Below the pieces are notes generated by a model that worked only from the letters and a program-made list of their open reading frames with translations, was not told the origin of the DNA and did no database searches. The position numbers were made by a program, and so were the translations under genes. A stretch of DNA of 64,000 nucleotides from Candidatus Flexifilum breve (lineage in GTDB: Bacteria; Chloroflexota; Anaerolineae; Aggregatilineales; Phototrophicaceae): the NCBI GenBank assembly GCA_016717205.1, contig JADKGC010000004.1, positions 434,001 through 498,000 on the forward strand, in the 5' to 3' direction. This document shows, one piece after another, positions 7,809 to 16,269 of this stretch; positions within the stretch are counted from its first letter, which is position 1, and each line of letters begins with the position of its first letter.

Positions 7809-9122
7809 CTAGCTGCCGCTTTGCGCGTCAAGCTGGGCTTCGACGGCCTCACACGCGATCTGCGTCGCTTCATCGACGCTCAGGTTGAGGTCGAAGATGT
7901 TGATGACGAGTTCCGTGTTAATCGCATCCCAGATTTCGTCAAACACGGTGACACCCTGCGAATCCTCAATGGCGTCAACGAACGCCTGAATGTTGACGTT
8001 CGTGTCGCCAAAGGCGGCGATCCACTCGTCTTGCAGCGCTGGGTCTGCCGGCGCGACACCGCCCGCTTCAGCAAAATACTTCTGTCCCGCATCGCTGGCG
8101 AGGAAGGTGATCAGGTTCGCGGCGAGTTCCGGGGTATCCGTGCCCGCGGCGGCCACGTAGCCGACCGAGTGCAAAATCGAGCGGGTGCGACCGTTTTCCG
8201 GGTAGCGCGGCATCTGCACCACGTCCCAATTGAAGGTGGCCTGCTCAAAGGCGGCGGGCAGCTTCCACGAGCCCGCTTGCACCATGGCGACACGCCCGGC
8301 CAGCCAGTAATTGAAGGCGTCGTCGGCGGACGCGCCGCCCATGATCGAGACGCTCGGCATCACGCTTTCGTCATACAGCCCCTTGAGGAAGTTGAGCGCT
8401 TCCAGACTTTGCCGTTCGCGCAGCGTGCACTGCGTCCGCGCCGCGCCGACAATCGGCGGAATGCCGGTCGCGGCGATCCAGTTCGGGTAGCCGGACTGAT
8501 ATTCGCTGTAGACCGCCGCGCCGTACACATCGGCGGCGGGATCGGTCAGGGCGCGAGCGGTCGCGGCGAAGTCGTCCCACGTCCATTCGGCAGTGGGGTA
8601 GTCGACGCCAGCGGCATCAAACAGATCCTTGTTGTAGTAAATGGCGATGGTATCCCAGTTGACCGGAGCGGCGTACAGGTCACGCTCTTCGCCCCAGCGG
8701 TACGGGTCGATCATGCCCGTGCCCCACACGGAGGTGTCGACGCCAAATTGATCGAGGTAGGGCTGCAGGTTGAGCAGGGCGTCATTGCTGGCGTAAAAGA
8801 AGAAGCGATCCTGCGACATGTTAAATACGTCGGGCAGTTCACCGCCCGCCGCATTGGTGCGTAGAAGATCCCAGTACTGCTGCCACGGTTGGACTTGCAA
8901 GTCGACTTCCGCGCCGGGGCAGTAATCCGCTTGCCATTCTTCAATGGCGCTGCCGATGATTTCAGCCCAATTCTCATCCCAGACCCACATGGTGAGTGTG
9001 CCAGGTTCGGTGCAGGTGGCGGGAGCGATGACCGGTTCCGACTCTTGCGCCTGTACCAGCGAACTCACCGCCAACAACAAAGCGACGAGGATCAACCAGA
9101 AACTAAAGCGGCGAATTGCCAT
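7809..9122 (-). CDS. Extracellular solute-binding protein, family 1 (sugar)
   Basis: 437 aa. A signal peptide (basic MAIRR, hydrophobic FWLILVALLLAVSSLVQAQ) with likely cleavage after AQA exports it. There is no lipobox cysteine, so it is not an obvious lipoprotein. The mature protein begins TCTEPGTLTMWVWDENWAE, a normal start for CUT1 binding proteins, and contains GGELPDVFNMSQDR and NKDLFDAAGVDYPTAEWTWDDFAATARAL, both family landmarks. AAGGAG sits about 8 bases before the ATG. It delivers a carbohydrate to the permeases at 6612 and 5742. Confidence 0.92.
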   Translation of the reverse strand: MAIRRFSFWLILVALLLAVSSLVQAQESEPVIAPATCTEPGTLTMWVWDENWAEIIGSAIEEWQADYCPGAEVDLQVQPWQQYWDLLRTNAAGGELPDVFNMSQDRFFFYASNDALLNLQPYLDQFGVDTSVWGTGMIDPYRWGEERDLYAAPVNWDTIAIYYNKDLFDAAGVDYPTAEWTWDDFAATARALTDPAADVYGAAVYSEYQSGYPNWIAATGIPPIVGAARTQCTLRERQSLEALNFLKGLYDESVMPSVSIMGGASADDAFNYWLAGRVAMVQAGSWKLPAAFEQATFNWDVVQMPRYPENGRTRSILHSVGYVAAAGTDTPELAANLITFLASDAGQKYFAEAGGVAPADPALQDEWIAAFGDTNVNIQAFVDAIEDSQGVTVFDEIWDAINTELVINIFDLNLSVDEATQIACEAVEAQLDAQSGS

Positions 9123-9350
9123 AATCCGTAACTCCTTGGAGAAAATTTCACTTTCTATATCAGAGTATACCCCGTGCGCGCCGTTTCACCATATGACGCA
9201 TGAACTTTTATATTACACTCATGGTTAAGAACGCATTAGAACAATACCCCAATCCATTCATTTCAATAAAAATAAAGATATACTGTTTGTAACTTAGCTC
9301 TCGCACCACTGATGTCTGAGAGCGAAAGATCTGAGGAGAGGAGCAATACG

Positions 9351-9515
9351 ATGTTAAGCTGGGCCATTATCTTCCTCGTGATTGCGTTGATCGCGGCGTT
9401 CCTGGGTTTTACGGGCGTTGCGGGGACGGCGGCGGGGATCGCACAGATCCTGTTCGTGGTATTCCTGATTCTGTTCGTCGTGTCGTTGATCTTTGGACGT
9501 CGAGTCAACCTGTAG
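9351..9515 (+). CDS. DUF1328 small membrane protein
   Basis: 54 aa with two hydrophobic segments (WAIIFLVIALIAAFLGF and IAQILFVVFLILFVVSLIF) ending in GRRVNL. This length and pattern are those of DUF1328/YtjA proteins, tiny inner-membrane proteins of unknown function. The ATG at 9351 is preferred to an upstream in-frame start at 9312 because family members begin MLSWA and GAGGAGAGGAG lies just before it. A strong terminator follows, so it is transcribed alone. Confidence 0.88.
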   Translation: MLSWAIIFLVIALIAAFLGFTGVAGTAAGIAQILFVVFLILFVVSLIFGRRVNL

Positions 9516-9538
9516 CCCACAGCGACGAAACCATAAAG

Positions 9539-9570
9539 ACGACAGCCAAAATCTTAAGGCTGTCGTTTTT
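9539..9570 (+). terminator. Rho-independent terminator after the DUF1328 gene
   Basis: A 9-bp stem (ACGACAGCC/GGCTGTCGT) with a 10-base loop is followed by TTTT, 24 bases past the stop codon. Confidence 0.85.
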
Positions 9571-9704
9571 GATTCCCCGCGCTTCTTCCCTCAAAATCAA
9601 TTCCTAACAAAAATGATGCATTACACTTTTCCCATTTGCTGTTACGCTATTGTGGATTGAAGATTGTAAATGTAAACCATGTTTTCACCGGGAGTAGCCA
9701 TTAT

Positions 9705-10592
9705 ATGAACGGAGATGAGGACTCGATGCGGTTCCAGACACGCCATTTGGAGCCACCGGCTTATGCTCATCCATCACAGATGCTCGCCAAAACCGGTCCA
9801 CTCGACAATTCTCTGCCCTGGGTCATCGAATTCCGTGCCGTGGGCACGCCGATCACCATTCAGGTGCAGGTCAAAGACAGCATGATTCTCGGACGCTCGG
9901 ACGCTGTGACTGGCTTTAAGCCGGAAGTCGATTTGACATCGTGCGACGCCTTCGCTAAAGGCGTCTCGCGCAAGCACGCGACGATTGTCATGCGCGGCGA
10001 CGATAAGCTGATGCTGCAGGATTTGTACAGCACCAACGGCACGCGCATCAATGATGTGACGTGCGCGCCGCCGACCGAGTACCGCCTGCGGCATGGCGAT
10101 GAGATCTCGCTGGGACGCCTGCGCTTGCAGGTGTTCTTCGCGGTGGTGCCCGCGCATACTCAGCCGGTCCCGCCGATCATTCTGGAGACGAACCCGCTCA
10201 ACGGGTTAGGCAAGCACGTGCTCGTCCTCGAAGACGACAAGGATGTCGGCAACGTGTTCAAGTTGGCGCTGGATATGCAGGGCTACCGCGTGACCGTCGT
10301 CGACAACGCCGCGAGCGCGCTCAACACGCTGAGCACGGTATCGATTGACGCCATTGTCATGGATTTGCTGCTGCCCGATATGGATGGCTTTGATCTGGTG
10401 CGCTTCCTGCGCCGCCAGCCGAATACCGCGAAAATCCCCGTGCTCGTCGTCTCGGGCGCGACTGCGGGCTATCAGATGGGCAAGGCGCTCGAAGCGGGCG
10501 CGGATATCTTCCTCGGCAAGCCCGTCGCGGTCGAAGAGCTGATGCGCGCCGTCAAGGCGATGATCGCTCAAAATACGCCCGCCCGCGCCTAG
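9705..10592 (+). CDS. FHA domain-response regulator receiver fusion
   Basis: 295 aa if started at 9705; an ATG at 9726 with GATGAGG upstream is equally plausible. The N-terminal half is an FHA phosphothreonine-binding domain: ILGRSDA, then GVSRKHATIVMRGDDKLMLQDLYSTNGTRIN and LRHGDEISLGRLRLQVFF (about residues 60-150). The C-terminal half is a CheY-like receiver with acidic pocket LEDD, phospho-acceptor Asp in IVMDLLLPDMDG, Ser in VVSGA and Lys in LGKPV (about residues 172-290). It has no DNA-binding output domain, so it probably links Ser/Thr-kinase and histidine-kinase signalling through protein contacts. Confidence 0.9.
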   Translation: MNGDEDSMRFQTRHLEPPAYAHPSQMLAKTGPLDNSLPWVIEFRAVGTPITIQVQVKDSMILGRSDAVTGFKPEVDLTSCDAFAKGVSRKHATIVMRGDDKLMLQDLYSTNGTRINDVTCAPPTEYRLRHGDEISLGRLRLQVFFAVVPAHTQPVPPIILETNPLNGLGKHVLVLEDDKDVGNVFKLALDMQGYRVTVVDNAASALNTLSTVSIDAIVMDLLLPDMDGFDLVRFLRRQPNTAKIPVLVVSGATAGYQMGKALEAGADIFLGKPVAVEELMRAVKAMIAQNTPARA

Positions 10593-11235
10593 ATGAGCCC
10601 CCAACCCAAAGCTGAAATCCCCCGTGCGAACTGGTGGCAGCGCCAGTTCGCACGCGCGCTAGCCGCTGAAAACGCGAGCCCGCGCCCGGAGTACGAGCGC
10701 CGTAAGCGCGCGCTCCTCGGCGATTTGAGCGGCACCGTACTGGAGATCGGCCCCGGCCCCGCGACAAACCTCACCTACTACGCGCCGGACGTCCGCTGGA
10801 TTGGACTGGAGCCTAACCCCGCCATGTTTCCTTATAGAGGAAGCGGCGCAGCAGCTCGGTCGCGCTGTTGAACTGCACCCCGGGCACGCCGAAGATATTC
10901 CCTTAGGCGACGCCAGCGTCGATGCTGTGGTCGGCACGCTGGTGTTGTGTTCCGTCGACGATCCCGCGCAGGTGCTGCGCGAAGTGCGCCGCGTGCTCAA
11001 ACCGGGTGGGCGCTATGTGTTCATCGAACATGTCGCCGCGCCGCCCCAATCGCTGCTGCGCCGCGTCCAGGCGATCATTCGCCCGGTCTGGAAAGCGGTC
11101 GGCGATGGCTGCACGCTGAATCGCGAAACATGGGCGACCATCGAACAGGCCGGGTTCAGTGCCGTGCAGATCGAACATTTCCGCCTGCCGGTGCCGATCT
11201 ACTCCCCGCACATCGCCGGGGCCGCGGTGAAATAA
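10593..11235 (+). pseudogene. Class I SAM-dependent methyltransferase, frameshifted
   Basis: The ATG follows directly after the FHA-REC stop codon. The first part carries the SAM-binding motif VLEIGPGPATNLTYYAPDVRWIGLEPNPAMF (about residues 49-79). Near 10830-10850 the reading frame shifts, and the rest of the fold continues in another frame: EEAAQQLGRAVELHPGHAEDIPLGDASVDAVVGTLVLCSV, then LREVRRVLKPGGRYVFIEHV. Together they make a complete small-molecule methyltransferase of about 210 aa. Either the gene is recently inactivated or the read is wrong by one base; the protein sequence is otherwise well preserved, which favours recent damage or error. Confidence 0.8.
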
Positions 11236-11254
11236 TTCCTCAAATGAGAATCAA

Positions 11255-11280
11255 ACAGGGCGCACAACCGTGCGCCCTGT
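11255..11280. terminator. Bidirectional terminator between convergent genes
   Basis: An 11-bp perfect stem (ACAGGGCGCAC/GTGCGCCCTGT, loop AACC) lies 20 bases after the methyltransferase stop and 20 bases before the end of the leftward membrane-protein gene. It lacks a strong T-tract. Its core resembles the family B palindromes at 28323 and 35251. Confidence 0.6.
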
Positions 11281-11299
11281 CGACAGTCATTCAGTCGCG

Positions 11300-12077
11300 T
11301 TAGTTCGTCGAGATGCGCGGATCGGCCGCAATGTCGACTGGGTTGCGCCGCGTGCCCATGAGGCCGCCGCCCAACGCCGCCGCCGCCGTCACGCCGAGAC
11401 CCAACAGCGCCCACCACGCCGCATCCGCGACGTTGTCCGCTGCCTGCTCGACTTCCTGCGGTGACACATCTTCAAGCGCGCCCTGAACTTCACCGGGGAG
11501 GGCAGCCGCCGTCGCTTGGAGTTCCGGCGCCGCGCCTTCCACGCCCGTCTGAGCGGTCGCCTGCAGGTTCGGATCGCTGGCCACCACGCCCGCGGCATCT
11601 CCCGCGACATTCGAAGCGACATCCGCCGCCGTGGTCACTGCACTGCCCGCCACATTCAGCAGCGTGCCGATGCCCGTGCCGATGAAGTTGACGATCAGCG
11701 CGATGGTCACAATCCAGACCATGCCCGACCTGCAGGATCGCATTGCCGACGCCCGTCACCGCCGCTGTCTTCGCCGCGATAAATCCGCCGAGCGCAAATG
11801 AGATTAACCCGGCGATAATGCCGTAGATGCCCGCGCCGATGCCGAAGCTGCGCGGATCGTCGGCATTGAACGTTTCAAGCCCGAGCGCCAGCCCGAGCAG
11901 CGTGAAAAATACCAACGTTGCGAGAACCGTGAACAGCCCCGCGAGGATGGGACCCCAACGCACACGGTCGGTCGGCGTGATCATCATCGTGGCGTCGTAA
12001 TCGTACACAGTCGGACGGCTGTACGTCGTCCCCGTGGTGGTCGTTGTTCGGTTCACAGGCTGCTGATTTGCGGCCAT
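11300..12077 (-). pseudogene. Membrane protein of unknown family, frameshifted
   Basis: N-terminal part (from ATG 12077): Thr-rich head, then TM segments ILAGLFTVLATLVFFTLLGLALG and GIGAGIYGIIAGLISFALGGFIAAKTAAVTG. Near 11724 the frame changes. Dropping one G from the GTCGGGC run on the coding strand restores it as LQVG-MVWIVTIALIVNFIGTGIGTLL, followed by an Ala-rich, acidic linker (about 90 residues) and a last TM segment, WWALLGLGVTAAAALGGGLMG. The whole protein would be about 259 aa. It may be intact in the living cell if the extra base is an assembly error. Family and role unknown. Confidence 0.75.
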
Positions 12078-12284
12078 AATCACTCCCCACACTCTTCCAA
12101 AACTTCAACAATTAATTTTGTAATAAATAGGTAAGTAGGGTGTGATCTGAAGATGAGTAGACTGTAAGATTCATTACACACCCCTGAGAAAGTCGGCAAT
12201 ACTCCGCCAGATTGAGCGCAGATCAGGATGCGGTTTGGCGGTAAAATCAGGCGTCGCGCACCCACTCTATATAAAGGAAGTTGT

Positions 12285-12797
12285 ATGCTGAGCATCGAAC
12301 AGGCCGTGAGCGCAGAGGACTTCCAGCAAGTCCAGCTCCTCCTCGCCGAATATTTTGAGTTTCTCCGCACGGAGGTTGATAAAGACCTTGACGATCTGGA
12401 CTCCGTGCCGACGACGGCCGGTTACCAGCAAGAACTCAGCGAACTGCCGGGGCGCTATGCGCCGCCGGATGGTCGGCTGCTCCTCGCGCGTTATGCTCAG
12501 GCGACCGCGGGGTGTATTGCATTCTACAAGTACGACGAGGGCATCTGCGAGGTTAAGCGGCTGTGGGTGCGCCCGGAGTTCCGCGGTAAGAAGGTGGGCA
12601 GGGCACTGGTCGAGCGGTTGGTGGCAGAGGCGCGGCAGTGTGGCTATCGCGAGATGATCCTGAGCACGGTCGATGTGCTGACAGAAGCGCATACCCTCTA
12701 CCGTTCATTCGGCTTTGAGCCAATGGAACCATTCTTTACCCTGCCACCTGCCATGATGGAGCACGAGATCTTCCTCAAACTGCGTTTGGAGGGCTGA
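12285..12797 (+). CDS. GNAT family N-acetyltransferase
   Basis: 170 aa. Motif A is clear: VKRLWVRPEFRGKKVGRALVERLVAEARQCGY (about residues 89-120), followed by LSTVDVLTEAHTLYRSFGFEPMEPF. The N-terminal part LLAEYFEFL resembles single-domain GNATs annotated as amino-acid or small-molecule acetyltransferases. The ATG at 12285 has AAGGAAG 5 bases upstream. The gene is monocistronic and divergent from the frameshifted membrane gene. Confidence 0.85.
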   Translation: MLSIEQAVSAEDFQQVQLLLAEYFEFLRTEVDKDLDDLDSVPTTAGYQQELSELPGRYAPPDGRLLLARYAQATAGCIAFYKYDEGICEVKRLWVRPEFRGKKVGRALVERLVAEARQCGYREMILSTVDVLTEAHTLYRSFGFEPMEPFFTLPPAMMEHEIFLKLRLEG

Positions 12798-12907
12798 AAC
12801 GCCGCTGATTTTGGGCCATTCGCGCATTCGGACAAACTATCCAAATCAGATTCGTAGAAACTGGACGACTTGCATGACGTGGATCGTTTCCAGTCCCGCG
12901 CTCCCCC

Positions 12908-12936
12908 TTGACTCCACTGTTGCGGAATGTTACCAT
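12908..12936 (+). promoter_or_regulatory. Putative promoter of the str-S10-spc ribosomal operon
   Basis: TTGACT, a 17-base spacer, then TACCAT with an extended TG one base upstream. It would start transcription near 12943, giving a leader of about 190 bases before rpsL. Confidence 0.6.
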
Positions 12937-12942
12937 TCCTCA

Positions 12943-13131
12943 ACGCATGTACGGTGCTCTGTAACCTCGTGAGAGGCAATGCACCAGCACCGGAATTGAC
13001 GAGAGGTGGCGAAAGTGTCCCGCACGGCGGAACGGCTCGCCACAAGCAAGATGCATACAGGCGTTACGATTCAGTACGCCTTTTTGCGTGCCTGTTACAG
13101 GCGATAGTTTTTAGGACGAGTGGAGTCATTT
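12943..13131 (+). promoter_or_regulatory. Structured 5' leader of the rpsL operon, possible attenuator
   Basis: No ORF. A long hairpin can form between GTGGCGA (about 13005) and TCGCCAC (about 13037). Next comes a terminator-like hairpin (AGGCGT 13059-13064 with ACGCCT 13076-13081) followed by TTTTT. ACAGGC at 13057-13062 can instead pair with GCCTGT at 13090-13095, and CCTGTTACAGG can form its own stem, so mutually exclusive folds exist. That is the usual logic of ribosomal-protein autoregulation. Together with the promoter at 12908 it accounts for the gene-free stretch 12798-13131. Confidence 0.45.
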
Positions 13132-13596
13132 ATGCCAACGATCAACCAGTTGGTGCGTAAGGGACGGAAGGCGAAGAAGTCGAAGAGCAAAGCCCCGGCT
13201 TTGCAGTACACGCTCAACGTCTACCGCCAGAAGCGCACTCGCCGTAAGAAGGGCTCGCCGCAAAAGCGCGGCGTCTGCACCGTCGTCAAGACGATGACGC
13301 CGAAGAAACCGAACTCCGCTTTGCGGAAAGTCGCGCGTGTCCGCCTCTCGAACGGCATCGAAGTCACAGCGTACATCCCCGGTGAAGGTCACAGCCTGCA
13401 GGAACACAGCGTTGTTCTCGTGCGCGGTGGCCGTGTGAAGGATCTTCCGGGCGTCCGCTACCATATCGTGCGCGGTACATTGGATACCGACGGCGTCAAG
13501 AATCGCCAACAGTCGCGGAGCAAGTACGGTTCCAAGCGACCGAAGCCGGGTCAAGCGGCTGGTGGCAAGGGCGCTCCCGCTAAAGGCAAGAAGTAA
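13132..13596 (+). CDS. rpsL: 30S ribosomal protein S12
   Basis: 154 aa, longer than the common 124-140 aa because of a Gly/Ala/Lys-rich tail (PGQAAGGKGAPAKGKK). The decoding-site loops are intact: TPKKPNSALRKVARVRL and LPGVRYHIVRG, where streptomycin-resistance changes normally occur; no resistance-type substitution is obvious. The start at 13132 gives the conserved MPTINQLVRKGR. It is the first gene of the ribosomal superoperon. Confidence 0.97.
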   Translation: MPTINQLVRKGRKAKKSKSKAPALQYTLNVYRQKRTRRKKGSPQKRGVCTVVKTMTPKKPNSALRKVARVRLSNGIEVTAYIPGEGHSLQEHSVVLVRGGRVKDLPGVRYHIVRGTLDTDGVKNRQQSRSKYGSKRPKPGQAAGGKGAPAKGKK

Positions 13597-13608
13597 AGGT
13601 ATAGCGAA

Positions 13609-14076
13609 ATGCCGAGAAGAAACAGTCCCGCCAAGCGGATCACCCCGCCGGACAATAAATACAATAATCTCCATGTCGCTATGATCATCAATCGCATGAT
13701 GCGCGGCGGCAAGAAGAGTATCGCCCAAAGCATTATGTACGGCGCGTTGGATTTGATCGAAGAACGTTTGAAGCGTAACCCGATTGACGTGATGGAACAG
13801 AGCTTGCGCAACGTCGCCCCGGCGATCGAAGTCAAGCCCATGCGCGTTGGTGGTGCGACGTATCAGGTTCCGGTCGAAGTGCCGACGGAACGCGGTACGA
13901 CGCTCGCGATGCGCTGGATTCTGGAGAATTCACGCAAGCGCGGCGGTCGCAGCATGGCCGAAAAGTTGGCCGGCGAATTGATGGATGCCTTCAATGGTCA
14001 GGGCGCGTCGGTCAAGAAAAAAGACGACACGCACCGTATGGCGGAAGCCAACCGCGCTTTCGCGCATTTCCGTTAG
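13609..14076 (+). CDS. rpsG: 30S ribosomal protein S7
   Basis: 155 aa, normal length. It begins MPRRNSPAKR and carries the 16S-binding core NRMMRGGKKSIAQSIMYGALD. The C-terminal DDTHRMAEANRAFAHFR is the usual head-domain helix. Twelve bases separate it from rpsL. S7 nucleates assembly of the 30S head and often autoregulates the str operon in other bacteria. Confidence 0.97.
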   Translation: MPRRNSPAKRITPPDNKYNNLHVAMIINRMMRGGKKSIAQSIMYGALDLIEERLKRNPIDVMEQSLRNVAPAIEVKPMRVGGATYQVPVEVPTERGTTLAMRWILENSRKRGGRSMAEKLAGELMDAFNGQGASVKKKDDTHRMAEANRAFAHFR

Positions 14077-14101
14077 GCATAAGGGAAGTCAACCTTAACG
14101 C

Positions 14102-16213
14102 ATGGCGAAAAGAACAGAGACACAACTGGACCTGAGCAAGGTTCGCAATATCGGGATCATCGCCCACATCGACGCGGGTAAAACCACGACGACCGAACGC
14201 GTTCTGTACTATACCGGTGCAGTGCACAAAATCGGGGAAGTGCATGACGGCGCGGCGACCACCGACTACATGCCCCAGGAACGCGAACGCGGTATCACCA
14301 TCACCGCCGCCGCGATCACGGCATCGTGGAACGGTCACCAAATCAACATCATCGACACCCCCGGTCACGTCGACTTCACAGCTGAAGTGCAGCGCAGTCT
14401 GCGCGTTCTGGACGGCGGCATCGTCGTCTTCGACGGCGTGGCTGGCGTGGAACCGCAGTCAGAAACGGTGTGGCGTCAGGCGAATACCTACCAGGTACCG
14501 CGCATGTGCTTCATCAACAAGATGGACCGCACCGGCGCGAACTGGCAGCGCTGTATTGATATGATCGTCGAGCGCCTGCACGGGAACCCCGTTCCGGTGC
14601 AGTTCCCCTACGGCGAAGGTTCAGATTTCAAGGGCATCATCGATCTCATCGATATGCAGTTGTACACCTACGGGAACGATCTGGGTACGGACATCCAAAC
14701 TCATCCCATTCCCGAAGCCTATCGTGAACGCGCGGAAACGCTGCGCGCGGAAATGATTGAAAAGGTTGTCGAAAACGACGACTACCTCACCGAAAAGTAC
14801 CTGATGGGTGAGGAAATCAACAACGACGAACTGCTGGCAGCCCTGCGTGCGGCCACCATTGCGAGCAAGGTGCAGCCGGTCGTGTGCGGTTCGGCGCTCA
14901 AGAACAAGGGCGTGCAGCTGATGCTGGACAAGGCGGTTGAACTGCTGCCTTCGCCGCTGGATATTCCGCCGGTCACGGGACACCATCCCAAGACCGAGGA
15001 AGAACTCATCCGGCATGCCGATGACAGCGAACCCGCAACGGCGTTGGTTTTCAAGATTCTGACCGACCCCTATGTTGGGCGTCTCGCCTTTTTCCGCGTC
15101 TATGCAGGCGTAGTCAAAGCCGGTTCGACGCTGCTCAACAGCACCAAGGGCGACCGTGAACGCATCGGCCGTATCGTGCGTATGTTCGCGGACAGCCGTG
15201 AAGACATCGAAGAAGTCCGCGCGGGCGACATCGGCGCGATCCTCGCGCTGAAGGGCACGTTCACGGGCGATACGCTGTGCGACCCTGACAAGCCGATTGT
15301 GCTCGAAAAGATTTCGTTCCCTGAACCGGTGATCGAAGTCGCGATTGAGCCGAACACCAAGGGCGATCAGGACAAGATGGGCGAGGCGCTTCGGCGCTTG
15401 GCTGAAGAAGATCCGACCTTCAAGATCGAGGTCGATGAAAAGCTCGGTCAAACGAAGATTCGTGGTATGGGCGAACTGCACCTCGAAATCCTCGTGGATC
15501 GTATGATGCGCGAATTCAACGTGCAGGCGACCGTTGGCCGTCCGCGCGTGGCCTACCGCGAAACCATCACCCGCGAACAGCGTGTCGATATGACGTTCAA
15601 GCGGCAGTCGGGTGGTAAGGGGCAGTATGCCCGCGTCGTCATCGAAGTCGAGCCGATCAACGAAGAAACCGATGATCTGACGAAGGTGAAAGAAGGCTTG
15701 CTGTTCGTGGACGCCATCAAGGGCGGCACGATCCCGCGCGAATTCATCCGTCCGACCGAAAACGGCATCCGCGAAGCAATGCAGGGTGGCGTGTTGGCCG
15801 GGTATCCGGTGGTTGGCGTGAAGGCGAGCCTGGTTGACGGCGCGTTCCATGATGTTGACTCCAGCGAAATGGCGTTCAAGATTGCCGGTTCGATGGCGTT
15901 GAAGGAAGCCGTGCAGAAGGGCAAGCCCGTGCTGCTCGAACCGACGATGAAGGTTGAAGTGGTCGTGCCCGATGAACACACCGGGACGATTGTCGGCGAC
16001 CTGTCGTCACGTCGTGGCATCATTCATGGCATGGACTCGCGTGGCGCTGGGACAACGTCGGTGCGCGCGAACGTGCCTCTCGGTGAAATGTTCGGATATG
16101 CGACGCAAATTCGCAATATGACCCAGGGCCGTGGCAGCTTCACGATGGAATTCGAGAAGTACAGCACCGCGCCTGCCAGCATTGCTGATGAAGTCATCAA
16201 GAGCGGTGGCTGA
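14102..16213 (+). CDS. fusA: Translation elongation factor G
   Basis: 703 aa, full length. It is the GTPase that drives ribosomal translocation and, with RRF, recycling. The G motifs are complete: AHIDAGKTT (G1), RGITI (G2), DTPGH (G3), NKMD (G4) and the GSALKNKGV segment (G5). The five-domain C-terminal half includes LGQTKIRGMGELHLEI and RGIIHGMDSRG. It sits between rpsG and tuf as in the classical str operon. Confidence 0.98.
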   Translation: MAKRTETQLDLSKVRNIGIIAHIDAGKTTTTERVLYYTGAVHKIGEVHDGAATTDYMPQERERGITITAAAITASWNGHQINIIDTPGHVDFTAEVQRSLRVLDGGIVVFDGVAGVEPQSETVWRQANTYQVPRMCFINKMDRTGANWQRCIDMIVERLHGNPVPVQFPYGEGSDFKGIIDLIDMQLYTYGNDLGTDIQTHPIPEAYRERAETLRAEMIEKVVENDDYLTEKYLMGEEINNDELLAALRAATIASKVQPVVCGSALKNKGVQLMLDKAVELLPSPLDIPPVTGHHPKTEEELIRHADDSEPATALVFKILTDPYVGRLAFFRVYAGVVKAGSTLLNSTKGDRERIGRIVRMFADSREDIEEVRAGDIGAILALKGTFTGDTLCDPDKPIVLEKISFPEPVIEVAIEPNTKGDQDKMGEALRRLAEEDPTFKIEVDEKLGQTKIRGMGELHLEILVDRMMREFNVQATVGRPRVAYRETITREQRVDMTFKRQSGGKGQYARVVIEVEPINEETDDLTKVKEGLLFVDAIKGGTIPREFIRPTENGIREAMQGGVLAGYPVVGVKASLVDGAFHDVDSSEMAFKIAGSMALKEAVQKGKPVLLEPTMKVEVVVPDEHTGTIVGDLSSRRGIIHGMDSRGAGTTSVRANVPLGEMFGYATQIRNMTQGRGSFTMEFEKYSTAPASIADEVIKSGG

Positions 16214-16269
16214 TTAGTCAGCCACCCATCCTAACGTAAGTTCGTAATCGAAAGACAAGAGGACTAACA

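Noticed and set aside
7821..8864. 347-aa frame antisense to the sugar-binding protein
   Set aside because: The leftward gene has signal peptide and family motifs; this one has none.
14621..15979. 452-aa open frame antisense to fusA
   Set aside because: Shadow of a strongly conserved gene; no recognisable domain and no ribosome-binding site.
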